NCBI GenBank assembly: GCA_965215715.1
Contig: OZ244129.1
Span: 2,790,001-2,854,000 of the forward strand
DNA: 64,000 nt
Reading direction: 5' to 3'
From: HXMU1428-3 sp965215715
GTDB lineage: Bacteria; Pseudomonadota; Alphaproteobacteria; Rhizobiales; HXMU1428-3
The notes under the pieces: model-generated
Database searches by the model: none
Told to the model about the DNA's origin: nothing
What the model saw: the letters and a program-made list of their open reading frames with translations, nothing else
Shown here: positions 52,654 through 61,498 of the stretch, piece by piece
How positions within the stretch are numbered: position 1 is the stretch's first letter
Layout: every line of letters begins with the position of its first letter
Position numbers and translations under genes: made by a program

Positions 52654-52777
52654 GTGCCTTAACTTCCATGGTTAGACTTTGGCATTTTGAAATCGCTTGT
52701 CAAGGATTTCACTTGCGCTCCGCGTCCTTGACAAGCGATTTCAAAATGCAAAAATCTCACCATGGAAGTTAAGGCAC
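52654..52777. repeat. Long palindromic element, copy E
   Basis: GTGCCTTAACTTCCATGG and its complement flank the copy-specific stem GAAATCGCT/AGCGATTTC and the standard loop TTTCACTTGCGCTCCGCG. It lies between convergent hemY (24 bp) and cobL (22 bp) stops, where it may terminate both. Confidence 0.97.
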
Positions 52778-52799
52778 GATCTAGGCTCTAGATTTCATT

Positions 52800-54026
52800 T
52801 CATTTTTGATAGACCCATTGGGTGATGGGCATTTGGGGGCGCCAGCCGTGGAAGGTGCCGACAGGGTCAGCTTGTTCAATTGAAAGACGTGTGAGACTGC
52901 CGCCATGGCTTTGGTGGGCTTGGAGCAAGCGGGCTTGGCCTTCTAGGGTTACTGTGTTTGCCACAAGGCGGCCGTTTGAGCTCAAGGCTTGCAGGGCCGT
53001 TTCTAAAAGGTTTGGGGTTGAGATGCCGCCACCGATGAAGATGGCGTCAGGGTTTTTTAAGCCTTCCAAACACTCAGGTGCTTTGCCTTCAATTAAGTCT
53101 AGATGAGGCACGCCTAGATTTTCCGCATTCATTTTGGCGCGGGCGGCTCTTTCTTGGTTTTGCTCAATACCGATGGCATGGGTGTTTTGCGCCGCGCGTA
53201 GCCATTCAATGCTGATCGAGCCATTGCCGCAGCCAATGTCCCATAAGCGCTCGCCATATGAGGGGCGCAGGTGAGCCAATGTTATGGCGCGTATGTTTTG
53301 TTTGGTGAGCTGACCATCATGTTCAAAAGCGGTGTCAGGCAGGCCAGGCGAGGTGGTCAGGCGCTGGGTGGTTGGGTGTTTTGTGAGCGCTATGGCTAGA
53401 CTGTTTAGCGGGGAGACCGGTTTTGCGGCGAGCAGCTTTTTAGGTGTTGTTTGGGTGATGGTTTCTTGCTCAGTACCTAAATTTTCTAAAACGGTTATGG
53501 TTGAGCTTTCATAGCCGTGATCGTTTAGCAATTTGGCGATTTGGCTTGGGTGCTCACCTGTTGCTGAAAGCGTGATTATGTTTTTGCCAGGTTCTAGAAG
53601 GCGTGCCAGACTTTCAATTGGTTGGCTGCACAAAGACAGGCTTTGGGTTGTCGCGCTTGGCCAGGACATTTTTGCGCAAATGAGGGAGACAATGGAGGGG
53701 GCTGGAATTGTTTGCATTTGAGATGCTGGTAAGTGGTTGGCAAAGTATTCTGCAATGCCCCAGCAATAGGGATCACCTGTGGCCAGGATAACTGTGTTAT
53801 CAGGTTTTTCAGATTTCAAGCTTTCCATTCTGGGGAGCATTGGGCTGGGCCATTGTTCTCTTGTGGCTGTTGTTGCTGTTTCAGGCACCAGATCTAGCTG
53901 GCGTTTGCTGGCAATGATGAAACGGGCAGATTTTATGAGGGCTTGTGCCTGAGGGGATAAGCCAGCATAGCCAGTTGGGGAGATGCCGATGATGGTGAGC
54001 CAGGGTGTGTTTTGAATATCTGTCAT
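52800..54026 (-). CDS. cobL: Precorrin-6Y C5,15-methyltransferase (decarboxylating) CobL
   Basis: CobL methylates C5 and C15 and decarboxylates the C12 side chain in aerobic cobalamin synthesis. The 408-residue protein is the fused form: an N-terminal CbiE-like tetrapyrrole methyltransferase (residues 1-205, LTIIGISPTGYAGLSPQAQ and ILATGDPYCWGIAEYF) and a C-terminal CbiT-like domain (residues about 230-400, LRPSYGERLWDIGCGNGSIS and DAIFIGGGIS). cobK lies 61 bp upstream on the same strand. Confidence 0.95.
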   Translation of the reverse strand: MTDIQNTPWLTIIGISPTGYAGLSPQAQALIKSARFIIASKRQLDLVPETATTATREQWPSPMLPRMESLKSEKPDNTVILATGDPYCWGIAEYFANHLPASQMQTIPAPSIVSLICAKMSWPSATTQSLSLCSQPIESLARLLEPGKNIITLSATGEHPSQIAKLLNDHGYESSTITVLENLGTEQETITQTTPKKLLAAKPVSPLNSLAIALTKHPTTQRLTTSPGLPDTAFEHDGQLTKQNIRAITLAHLRPSYGERLWDIGCGNGSISIEWLRAAQNTHAIGIEQNQERAARAKMNAENLGVPHLDLIEGKAPECLEGLKNPDAIFIGGGISTPNLLETALQALSSNGRLVANTVTLEGQARLLQAHQSHGGSLTRLSIEQADPVGTFHGWRPQMPITQWVYQK

Positions 54027-54086
54027 AATCTTTTGCGTGATGGCTTTTTATTTTGCGTTTCTTTTTTAGCTCTGAGAAAAAAACAA

Positions 54087-54884
54087 TTAAAGCGTTTTCT
54101 CTAACCAATTAATCGCTTCATCTACGGTGGCAACCGTTGGGCCGTTTGGTTTTGGGGGGCGGTTGACCATGATAACGGGTAATTTTAAATCTCGGGCAAC
54201 CTCTAATTTGGCGTGGGCGGCAGGGCCGCCGCTGTTTTTGGTGACGATGGTTTTGATGTTGTGTTTCTCAATCAGCTCTCGTTCTTGGCGCTCGTTAAAA
54301 GGGCCTTTTGCATAGATGAAGGAAAAATTTGTCGGCCAATCTGGCTCTTGTCCTTCTTGTTCTTGGCTTTGGGGCCGGGATTGTTTTTTTTGCTCGGACT
54401 TTTTTGGCGGTTCAATGGCGCGGACCAGAAAGTCTATATCTGGTCTTGATAAAAAAGGGGCCAGCTCTAGGCGGCCAATGGTGAGAAAGGCGGGGCTCAG
54501 TTTTATCTGTAGTGCTGTTGCTGCCTCTTGCATGGTGCTCACTTCTATCCAGGTATCATCAGGTGTTTTGTGCCATGCGGGGCGCCAAAGATGTAGGATG
54601 GGCGTGTTTGTTGCAAGGGCGGCTTGATGGGCTGTGTGGCTCATCTTGGTGGCAAAGGGGTGGGTGGCGTCAATGATTGCCTCAATGGCATTGGTTTGCA
54701 AATAGGTGATGAGGCCGTCAAGCCCGCCAAAACCGCCGGTGCGGTATGTGCCAACCGGTTTTCGGGGCAGGGAGGTGCGGCCTGCCAGAGAACTGATCAC
54801 CTTAAATCTTGGGTGCTGTTCTAGGCTTTGGGCAAGTGTGAAGGCTTCACTGGAGCCGCCTAACAATAGAATTTTTTTTTGCAT
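54087..54884 (-). CDS. cobK: Precorrin-6A reductase CobK
   Basis: CobK reduces precorrin-6A with NADPH, the step before CobL. The 265-residue protein starts KKILLLGGSSEAFTLAQSLE, has GLDGLITYLQTNAIEAIIDATHPFA near residue 55 and the late TIVTKNSGGPAAHAKLEVAR and LPVIMVNRPPKP. A Gln/Glu/Lys-rich insertion near residues 163-178 (KKSEQKKQSRPQSQEQ) lengthens it slightly. It is divergent from cobB, with 89 bp between. Confidence 0.95.
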   Translation of the reverse strand: MQKKILLLGGSSEAFTLAQSLEQHPRFKVISSLAGRTSLPRKPVGTYRTGGFGGLDGLITYLQTNAIEAIIDATHPFATKMSHTAHQAALATNTPILHLWRPAWHKTPDDTWIEVSTMQEAATALQIKLSPAFLTIGRLELAPFLSRPDIDFLVRAIEPPKKSEQKKQSRPQSQEQEGQEPDWPTNFSFIYAKGPFNERQERELIEKHNIKTIVTKNSGGPAAHAKLEVARDLKLPVIMVNRPPKPNGPTVATVDEAINWLEKTL

Positions 54885-54973
54885 GGCTTCTTGTTATAGC
54901 AAATTGCATAATTTGCAATGGCTTGCTAGGTATGGCTGCTTAACAAAGACCTGATATTGGAACCTGATTTTTT

Positions 54974-56284
54974 ATGAGTGAAACGCCCCCTAAAGGATTG
55001 GTGATAGCGGCCCCCCATAGTGGGTCTGGCAAAACTTGTTTGACCATTGGCTTGTTGCGGGCAATGGCGCGTGAGGGTGTGTCTTTATCGCCAGCTAAAA
55101 TTGGGCCCGATTATATTGATCCGCAGTTTCATGGGGTGGCCACCGGTGTCCCTTCCGTTAATTTGGATGGCTGGGCGATGCAAAGTGAGACGCTTGTCCG
55201 ATTGGGCAAACAGCTTGCCAGCCAAGGTGAATTGACCCTGATTGAAGGGGTGATGGGATTGTTTGATGGGGCGGTCAAACCTGGGGTGCTTGGCCACGGG
55301 GCAACGGCTGATATTGCACGGGTCTTTGATTTGCCGGTGGTGTTGGTGGTTGATTGTGCGGGCATGGGTCAGTCAGTTGCCGCCCTGGTGAAAGGGTTTG
55401 CAGAGTTTGACCCCTCGCTTAATTTGGCTGGAGTGATTTTGAACAAGCTTGGCTCTTTGCGGCATGTGACGATGATGGAAGAGGCGCTGGGTAAAATAGG
55501 TGTTGAGGTGTTGGGGGCGGTGCCGCGGTTTGAGGCAATGGCGTTGCCCTCTCGCCATTTGGGCTTGGTGCAAGCGTGCGAGACAAAAGAGCTTGATGAG
55601 CGCCTTGATGAGATAGCGGATCACGTTGCGGGGCATGTGGATTTAGAGGCTCTGCAAAGGGTGGCAGGCTCGTTTGGTTTTGATGGCTTGAGTTCAGGCC
55701 GTGTGGAACAAGGCATTGAGCCTTTGGGTCATCGCATTGCCGTGGCGCGTGATGAGGCGTTTGCTTTTTTCTATCCTCATCTGCAAACAAGCTGGCGAGA
55801 AGCCGGGGCGTCTTTCAGTTTCTTTTCTCCCCTTCAAGACGAAGCCCCTGAAGCGGGCGCTGATGCGGTTTATTTGCCAGGGGGGTATCCAGAACTTTAT
55901 GGTGGGCAGCTTGCAGGCAATCAGCGTTTCATGGGCGGGTTGCGGGAGGCAGCAAAGCAAGGCAAACGGGTTTATGGGGAGTGCGGTGGTTATATGGTGT
56001 TGGGCCAGGGGCTGATTGATAAGCAAGGTGAGCGCCATGCCATGGCCGGGTTGTTGGATTTAGAGACGAGTTTTGAGAGGCGCAAGCTGCACCTTGGGTA
56101 TCTCCATGTGGTGCGCGCAGGCGATAGCCAAGTGTTTCGCGGGCATGAGTTTCATTATGCAAGCGTTTTGAGGGAAGAGGGGGAGGCGCTTTATCAAGAT
56201 GTTGATGGTGAGGGGCAGCATGGGTTGGTTTCTAATGCAGTTTCAGGATCGTTTGTGCATTTGATTGATGGTGAGAGTGGCTAG
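54974..56284 (+). CDS. cobB: Cobyrinic acid / hydrogenobyrinic acid a,c-diamide synthase CobB
   Basis: CobB amidates the a and c side chains using glutamine and ATP. The 436-residue protein has the dethiobiotin-synthase-like ATPase (VIAAPHSGSGKTCLTIGLLRA near residues 10-30, AKIGPDYIDPQFH) and a C-terminal class I glutaminase-like domain with YLPGGYPELYGGQLAGN near 297 and the catalytic cysteine in YGECGGYMVLGQGL near 334. No cobalamin riboswitch was recognised upstream. Confidence 0.95.
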   Translation: MSETPPKGLVIAAPHSGSGKTCLTIGLLRAMAREGVSLSPAKIGPDYIDPQFHGVATGVPSVNLDGWAMQSETLVRLGKQLASQGELTLIEGVMGLFDGAVKPGVLGHGATADIARVFDLPVVLVVDCAGMGQSVAALVKGFAEFDPSLNLAGVILNKLGSLRHVTMMEEALGKIGVEVLGAVPRFEAMALPSRHLGLVQACETKELDERLDEIADHVAGHVDLEALQRVAGSFGFDGLSSGRVEQGIEPLGHRIAVARDEAFAFFYPHLQTSWREAGASFSFFSPLQDEAPEAGADAVYLPGGYPELYGGQLAGNQRFMGGLREAAKQGKRVYGECGGYMVLGQGLIDKQGERHAMAGLLDLETSFERRKLHLGYLHVVRAGDSQVFRGHEFHYASVLREEGEALYQDVDGEGQHGLVSNAVSGSFVHLIDGESG

Positions 56285-56435
56285 ACCTGCTTTAGGTGCT
56301 GATTAACCTAAAATGCTTAAGTGATTAACAAAAGACTAACCTTATCACTAAAGTTTTTGCGATAACCTTAGGAGCTTTTCAAATTTTTTTAGTTAAAATT
56401 GGACAATTCATAAAAGACATCAGCACTTATAACAA

Positions 56436-58517
56436 ATGACCTGGCTGAACAAGTGCAACCTGTCGACAAGGGAGAGTGCGTTGTTTTGTCCAATATTATC
56501 GTGGTGTGTAGATAGACTTGATCGGCTTGGTCAAATCAAATCCTTTCATCCTTCATGCTATGAAACATCTAGTGAATCTGAAATTGCCGAAAATACTTTG
56601 GAAGAACATGACCGGGCTGGGGAACGGTCTATTGGTATCGCTCAAGCTACGATAGGGTTGTTCATTCTTGTTCTTCATGTCATTTCTGCTTCTAATCACA
56701 ACTTTGAAACGTTAAGTGTTATCGTCACATCTATCTTTTTTGCTTTTGTATTGTCATCTATTGTGCGTGTCATAAGTACTCTGTATGAGTCCTTTAAATT
56801 GAGCTATTATAATTTCCTAACCATAATTGATGGTGTGCTTCTTGTTGGTGCTATTTGGGCTTATAGTATTGCTTACCAAATACCGTTTGAAGCAAGCTTG
56901 AAATCTCCCACCATTGTCTTTTTGTTCACCTTTGTTGGTATTCGCGCTCTGCGCTTTAGTTGTAATGCTGCTATGTTAGCTGGGGTCACAATCATTGCGT
57001 CCTGGGGCTTGGCTTTGGTGGCACTTTATATGTTTTCACCGCAGATAAATGTTGCTACTACCTATGAGGAATTTCTGAATTCTCCTTCTATTTTATTGGG
57101 CACCGAACTGGAAAAGTTAGTCGCTTTATTTTTACTTACAACTGGTGTCGCAGTTGGTGCCCGACGCGGCAGAAAAATCGTTTTGAGAATTGCAAATTCT
57201 CAATCTCAATTGCACAGAATGGCTCATTACGATTCTCTTACTGGATTACCAAACCGGGTGCTATTTAGAGACCATCTTGATCAGGCACTGGCTAGGGTTA
57301 GCCGGGGTGAAACTGTGGCCGTATTTTGCCTTGACTTGGACCATTTTAAAAAAACGAACGATACACTGGGCCATCCGGTGGGTGATAAACTGCTACAGTC
57401 TGTGGCGACGCGACTTCGTGAAAATATTCGCGGTGTTGATACAATCGCTCGTTTGGGTGGTGATGAATTTGCCATCGTTCAGTCAAGAGTTGAGGATTCA
57501 GTTTCGATCGTATCGCTTGCTCAACGGATTAATGCGTTGTTAAGCGAACCATATGTTGTTGATGGCCATACTGTTGTGAGTGAGACAAGCATTGGAATAG
57601 CGGTTGCACCTGTTGATGGTACTGATGGAGACGAATTGATTAAAAAAGCTGATCTGGCATTGTATCGCTCTAAACTTGAAGGCCGTGGGCAATACCAATT
57701 CTTTGAAAAAGGTATGGACGACCTTATGAACTATCGGCGCCAATTGGAAATGGACTTGCGCGACGCAATTGCGAACGAGAAGCTGGAAGTTCACTATCAA
57801 CCATTGATGAATTCGACTGCCAATGAGGTGACTTCTTTTGAAGCTCTGGTTCGCTGGAACCATCCCAAACACGGTTTTGTTTCGCCTGAAGAATTTATTT
57901 CTTTGGCTGAAGAGATCAGGTTGATTGACCAGATTGGGGAGTGGGTATTGTATACAGCGTGCCGTGATGCTCAATCTTGGCCTGAACATATTCGATTGGC
58001 TGTTAATTTATCGGCAATTCAATTTAGAAACGATAAACTTGTTGATCTCGTTTCTGACGCTTTAAAAGTTTCTGATCTTTGCCCGTCTCGACTTGAACTT
58101 GAAGTCACTGAGTCTGTTCTTATTGAGGATGCTGAGGTGGCCATCAGCAAATTGTCAGCTTTTAAAGATATGGGTGTATGTATTGCACTGGATGATTTTG
58201 GAACGGGTTACTCTTCTCTTCGTTACCTGCAAAGTTTTCCATTTGATAAAATTAAGATTGATCGATCATTTGTTAGCCAAATTTTGGAGGATAGCAGTGC
58301 GCGATCTATTGTTCGTGCCGTAATGAATTTAAGCGCTGACTTTGGGATGAAAACAACAGCTGAGGGGATAGAGAATGAGGAGCAGATCGCGTTCTTGCAA
58401 GCTGAGGGCTGTACAGAATTTCAAGGCTTTCTATTTAGTCCGGCTTGCCCAGCTGATGAACTACCCGTGCTCATTACTAAGCTGTGTGAAAGGGTACAGA
58501 TTAATTTTGCAGCTTGA
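56436..58517 (+). CDS. Membrane GGDEF-EAL cyclic di-GMP protein
   Basis: The 693-residue protein has several membrane helices (residues about 70-245), then a GGDEF domain (about 260-425) with LDLDHFKKTNDTLGH and RLGGDEF near 340, and an EAL domain (about 435-680) with FEALVRW near 468, VNLSAIQF, LELEVTES, DDFGTGYSS and KIDRSFV. Both catalytic motifs look intact and RGVD precedes GGDEF as a possible inhibitory site, so it could make and degrade cyclic di-GMP. A TTG at 56481, seven bases after AAGGGAG, is an alternative start with a better ribosome site than the ATG. Confidence 0.93.
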   Translation: MTWLNKCNLSTRESALFCPILSWCVDRLDRLGQIKSFHPSCYETSSESEIAENTLEEHDRAGERSIGIAQATIGLFILVLHVISASNHNFETLSVIVTSIFFAFVLSSIVRVISTLYESFKLSYYNFLTIIDGVLLVGAIWAYSIAYQIPFEASLKSPTIVFLFTFVGIRALRFSCNAAMLAGVTIIASWGLALVALYMFSPQINVATTYEEFLNSPSILLGTELEKLVALFLLTTGVAVGARRGRKIVLRIANSQSQLHRMAHYDSLTGLPNRVLFRDHLDQALARVSRGETVAVFCLDLDHFKKTNDTLGHPVGDKLLQSVATRLRENIRGVDTIARLGGDEFAIVQSRVEDSVSIVSLAQRINALLSEPYVVDGHTVVSETSIGIAVAPVDGTDGDELIKKADLALYRSKLEGRGQYQFFEKGMDDLMNYRRQLEMDLRDAIANEKLEVHYQPLMNSTANEVTSFEALVRWNHPKHGFVSPEEFISLAEEIRLIDQIGEWVLYTACRDAQSWPEHIRLAVNLSAIQFRNDKLVDLVSDALKVSDLCPSRLELEVTESVLIEDAEVAISKLSAFKDMGVCIALDDFGTGYSSLRYLQSFPFDKIKIDRSFVSQILEDSSARSIVRAVMNLSADFGMKTTAEGIENEEQIAFLQAEGCTEFQGFLFSPACPADELPVLITKLCERVQINFAA

Positions 58518-58672
58518 CGAATACAAGACTAAAAATGATTTCATCATGTATCTTATTGGCCTCTTTACTTTAAAATGTACCTCCTAATCTAAAATAGGTC
58601 TCTTTTTTTTAATGATATACTCTATTGTTTTGCTAAAGTTCTGATTGTTTTAATTTGTTTTCAGGGGGGGGT

Positions 58673-59131
58673 ATGTCTCGATTTTCACGAGTGTTTTTAT
58701 TCTTTGTATTGGTAAATCTTGCGGGATGTGCGGAAAAAAATCAGCCATCTGCTGATATGATTGCAAAATTACAAGGTGGGACCACGAAGGTTGTCGTTTA
58801 TGGATTTTGTGTTCCAATGGATCACTTGATTAAAACGACAATGGCACGGATATCAATGACCTATAAGGTAAATGGAAAAGCTGTCGGGACTATGAAGAGC
58901 TGTAGCTATGCTACTTTTAAGGTTCCTTCAGGTTATTGGAAATCTGAGTTTGTGGGCAGTGGACTTAATTTTTTTTGGAGTTCTCTTCCTGAGATGATTT
59001 TTCATCCTGGTAAAACTCAATATCTTTATATGATGCCTGCTGGTAATGGAACTTATGAAGGGAAATGGGTTAGCAAAGCTGAGGCGGACAAGGGCATTGC
59101 AGAAATTAAAAGCATTAAACAGATATTCTAA
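58673..59131 (+). CDS. Small lipoprotein, unknown function
   Basis: The ATG at 58673 follows a GGGGGGG run. The 152-residue product has a lipoprotein signal with lipobox LAGC at residues 16-19 (VLVNLAGCAEKN). The mature part has a possible beta-rich fold with KVVVYGFCVPMDHLIKTTMA, an ISMTYKVNGKAVG strand pair and YLYMMPAGNGTYEG. It resembles DUF2846-type lipoproteins in style, but I would not assign it. It stands alone, after the GGDEF-EAL gene on the same strand. Confidence 0.8.
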   Translation: MSRFSRVFLFFVLVNLAGCAEKNQPSADMIAKLQGGTTKVVVYGFCVPMDHLIKTTMARISMTYKVNGKAVGTMKSCSYATFKVPSGYWKSEFVGSGLNFFWSSLPEMIFHPGKTQYLYMMPAGNGTYEGKWVSKAEADKGIAEIKSIKQIF

Positions 59132-59183
59132 AACAGGTGTTTTAACACAGACAATCTGAGACATGTGTTTTACATTAAGTCTT

Positions 59184-59291
59184 TCAATGATTGATGAATG
59201 GTATTAAAGGGTGTGGTGGGTGGCCTTGGCCGATGGTCTCAGGCAGGTCGCTCCATTTTAGGATGCCTTCCTCATTTCTTTTAAAGCCATC
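59184..59291 (-). pseudogene. 3' remnant of a second DUF1636 gene
   Basis: A 35-codon open stretch reads GFKRNEEGILKWSDLPETIG and QGHPPHPLIPF before a TGA at 59184-59186, closed by TAA at 59292-59294 upstream. It matches the C-terminus of the intact DUF1636 gene at 61837 (EDGIPDWSDRPECIRQGVIA, TPPF). DNA similarity is visible too, e.g. TGATGAA and ATTAAAGGG-G-GGTG. No start or N-terminal part is left, so it appears to be a truncated duplicate or a trace of a former copy. Confidence 0.7.
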
Positions 59292-59302
59292 TTATAGCTT
59301 GT

Positions 59303-60391
59303 TTAGGCGATTTTTTTAATGTGATGAATTCTTCGGGAAAACATGAGTGCTCCCAGAGTTAGCCAGAAAATGCGTTGATAAAAAACATCATGAGGTAATT
59401 GGAAAAGAGCAAAAATGAGTAAAAGCAGGAGCAAAGCTCTGGCTCTTTGCATGCCTCTGTCATTTGTTGTGGCTTGATGCCAGGCTGTCATTATTATCAT
59501 GCTGAAAAATGTTGTAAAAATGCAGAATCCAACCAACCCCATTTCAGCTAACAGCCAAACGGCCGAATTGTGTATGATGAGGTGTATGCCTCTTTCTTCT
59601 TGAACAGTGTGCACAAATGCTCCAAGCCCGGCTCCAAATAGTGGATATTCAGTCCATAATTGGAAGCCCTTTGTAATTGTATACCAGCGCTCATGATCTG
59701 AAGAAGTGTGTTGTAATAGATTTTGATTTAAAAGCTTTGGTTGCAGGTTTTGTAATAGGCCAATTTGGTCAATGATGGACGGTAAAAACAATATAGTTGT
59801 GGTTAGACTTAGTGCGATTAAGATTTTTTGCCAGGATGCCCATTTAAGTGCGATAACAAAAATTAAAATGCTAGAGGTCACAACATAAGCTGTTCTAGAT
59901 TGGGTGTAGGCAATCGCGATCAGGATCATCGTTAGAGCGAAGAGCTCAAAAGTTTTGGCATTGGTTTTATGCTGCTTAAGAACAGTTAGACTGAGTGCCA
60001 ATAGGGTTAGGAGTTGGAAAGCAAAAGCATTGGGATTTTGTGCCATACCGGTAAACTGCAAACCAGGTGAAATGAATTGTTTGAGAGGGTAGCCTAATAA
60101 AATTGCTTGATAGATGAGACAGTCAAATGTGATCAAAATTAATCCTGTTACAAGCATCGTTTGAGCTAAAAGGATGAGGCCGCCCCTACCGGCCGTTGCC
60201 ACGAGCAGAGCCCCTGTTCCCAAATATCCAAGAAGGATGAACCAGCCAAGACTTCGATTGTAAAGTGCCCAATCAATGATCCCAAAACGGGCTGCTCCGA
60301 GAAGAAAACTTGCTATGATAGCGATCGTTGCTATGAGTATTAAGCTTTCAAATCGTTTTATACGCCATAAATTTTCTTTATTGCGAAATTG
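59303..60391 (-). pseudogene. O-antigen ligase-like part of a gene split by TGA
   Basis: Reading in the same frame as the upstream flippase-like gene, this stretch follows its TGA (60392-60394) with no ATG or GTG for at least 57 codons; a TTG at 60223 is the first conventional-type start. The 362 open codons encode about eight hydrophobic helices and O-antigen polymerase/ligase (Wzy_C) features: GMAQNPNAFAFQLLTLLALS, QSRTAYVV, a periplasmic loop with HERWYTITKGFQLW and YPLFGAGLGAFVH, and HNSAVWLLAEMGLVG. The missing first helices are encoded before the TGA. It seems to be the second half of one fused protein. Confidence 0.75.
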
Positions 60392-61498
60392 TCAATAAAG
60401 CCCGAGAAAAATAAACCCCCCTGCAATGGCAATTGGATCTGCTAGATTTACGCTTATTTTTCCGTCTCCTATGGGGAGATAAACCTGAAAGAAAACCAAA
60501 AATCCTGCCAATAAGGGTATGGCCCAGCCTAAAAAACGTTGGAGGTTTACAGATTGAGTTAAAGCTATTTGATGATTCTTTGTTTGTTTTTCTTCTTTTG
60601 AGGAGAAGGGTATTATCAGAGCGATGACTGTTAAAGCTATCAGTAGAAAAAGACTCATGAGACCTATGATGATTGAAACTGATAAAGCTTGTTCTGCTTT
60701 TAGACCAATGGCCCCATAGGCATAAATGGCGCTGATTTCACGCACACCCCATCCAGCGAAACTAATCGGTATGCTGGCTGCAAACATGACAATCACTGAA
60801 GCTGCAGCTAAATCAATGATGGGCACTGAAGGGGCCACAGAGTGGCCTAAAGCTACATATATCGACATCATCAGTAAATGAATTATGATTGTGGATATAC
60901 TTACTTTAAGGGTCGAGAAAATTATTTTTCTGGATGTGTTACGGATCGCAATTAATAGAATGCGTCGAAAGACAAAAAGGCAATTTATCGTAAAAGTGAT
61001 GACCAGCAAGATCAGAAGTTTTACCAGAGATGTTCCCCCTGATGAAAAATCAATAGAGATTTTTCCAAATAAGACCCAGCTGGCTCCAACCATCATAACG
61101 AATAACCAAAACAAGGCGAGCGCGCGCTCATAGATGTTGGCAACTAAGATTCCGCCCGTGTTAACGCCGAAACGTTTTAAAAAAGCTGCGCGTGTTAGCG
61201 TTTGTCCCAGAAATTGAAATAGTACAAGACCGCCAACAATGCCAAGTAAGTTTGCTTGTGCAGCCGCATGCAGGGGCACAGGGACGCCGATGGCTGACAA
61301 AACCATGCTGTATCTAAAACAAGAGATTAGAAATGTTATTATGAACGTTAGTACTGCTAAGAAAATTACTGATTCGGGTAATCCCATAGCAATGTCCAGG
61401 ACCTGATTTAAATCAAAATATTGAAATAAAAATAGGCCTAAACAAACTGTTACGGAGATAATTATTGTATGTCTGATCAGCTTACTGTAAGTAATCAT
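60392..61498 (-). CDS. UPF0104/flippase-like membrane protein, first part of a split fusion
   Basis: From the ATG at 61498 the product has 368 residues with about eight helices and the flippase-like UPF0104 (YbhN/AglD, MprF N-terminal type) signature IPISFAGWGVREISAIYAYGA near residues 240-260. After a polar QTKNHQ linker, residues about 325-368 (FFQVYLPIGDGKISVNLADP, IAIAGGFIF) look like the start of an O-antigen ligase, not the end of a flippase. The frame continues past TGA into ligase sequence. A lipid or lipid-linked sugar substrate is inferred. ATG at 61513 is an alternative start. Confidence 0.8.
   Translation of the reverse strand: MITYSKLIRHTIIISVTVCLGLFLFQYFDLNQVLDIAMGLPESVIFLAVLTFIITFLISCFRYSMVLSAIGVPVPLHAAAQANLLGIVGGLVLFQFLGQTLTRAAFLKRFGVNTGGILVANIYERALALFWLFVMMVGASWVLFGKISIDFSSGGTSLVKLLILLVITFTINCLFVFRRILLIAIRNTSRKIIFSTLKVSISTIIIHLLMMSIYVALGHSVAPSVPIIDLAAASVIVMFAASIPISFAGWGVREISAIYAYGAIGLKAEQALSVSIIIGLMSLFLLIALTVIALIIPFSSKEEKQTKNHQIALTQSVNLQRFLGWAIPLLAGFLVFFQVYLPIGDGKISVNLADPIAIAGGFIFLGLY

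Noticed and set aside
11146..52777. Palindromic repeats as a CRISPR array or as ordinary intrinsic terminators
   Set aside because: Copies are kilobases apart without spacers, and the stems are too long (over 50 bp) and lack T-runs; they are described as a separate family.
54885..54973. Cobalamin riboswitch before cobB, and likewise before cobC (62248-62379)
   Set aside because: No B12-box-like sequence or the expected long structured leader is visible; the gaps are too short.
60392..60394. TGA read as selenocysteine
   Set aside because: No selenocysteine insertion-like hairpin or selenoprotein family was recognised; mutation, error or read-through are simpler.
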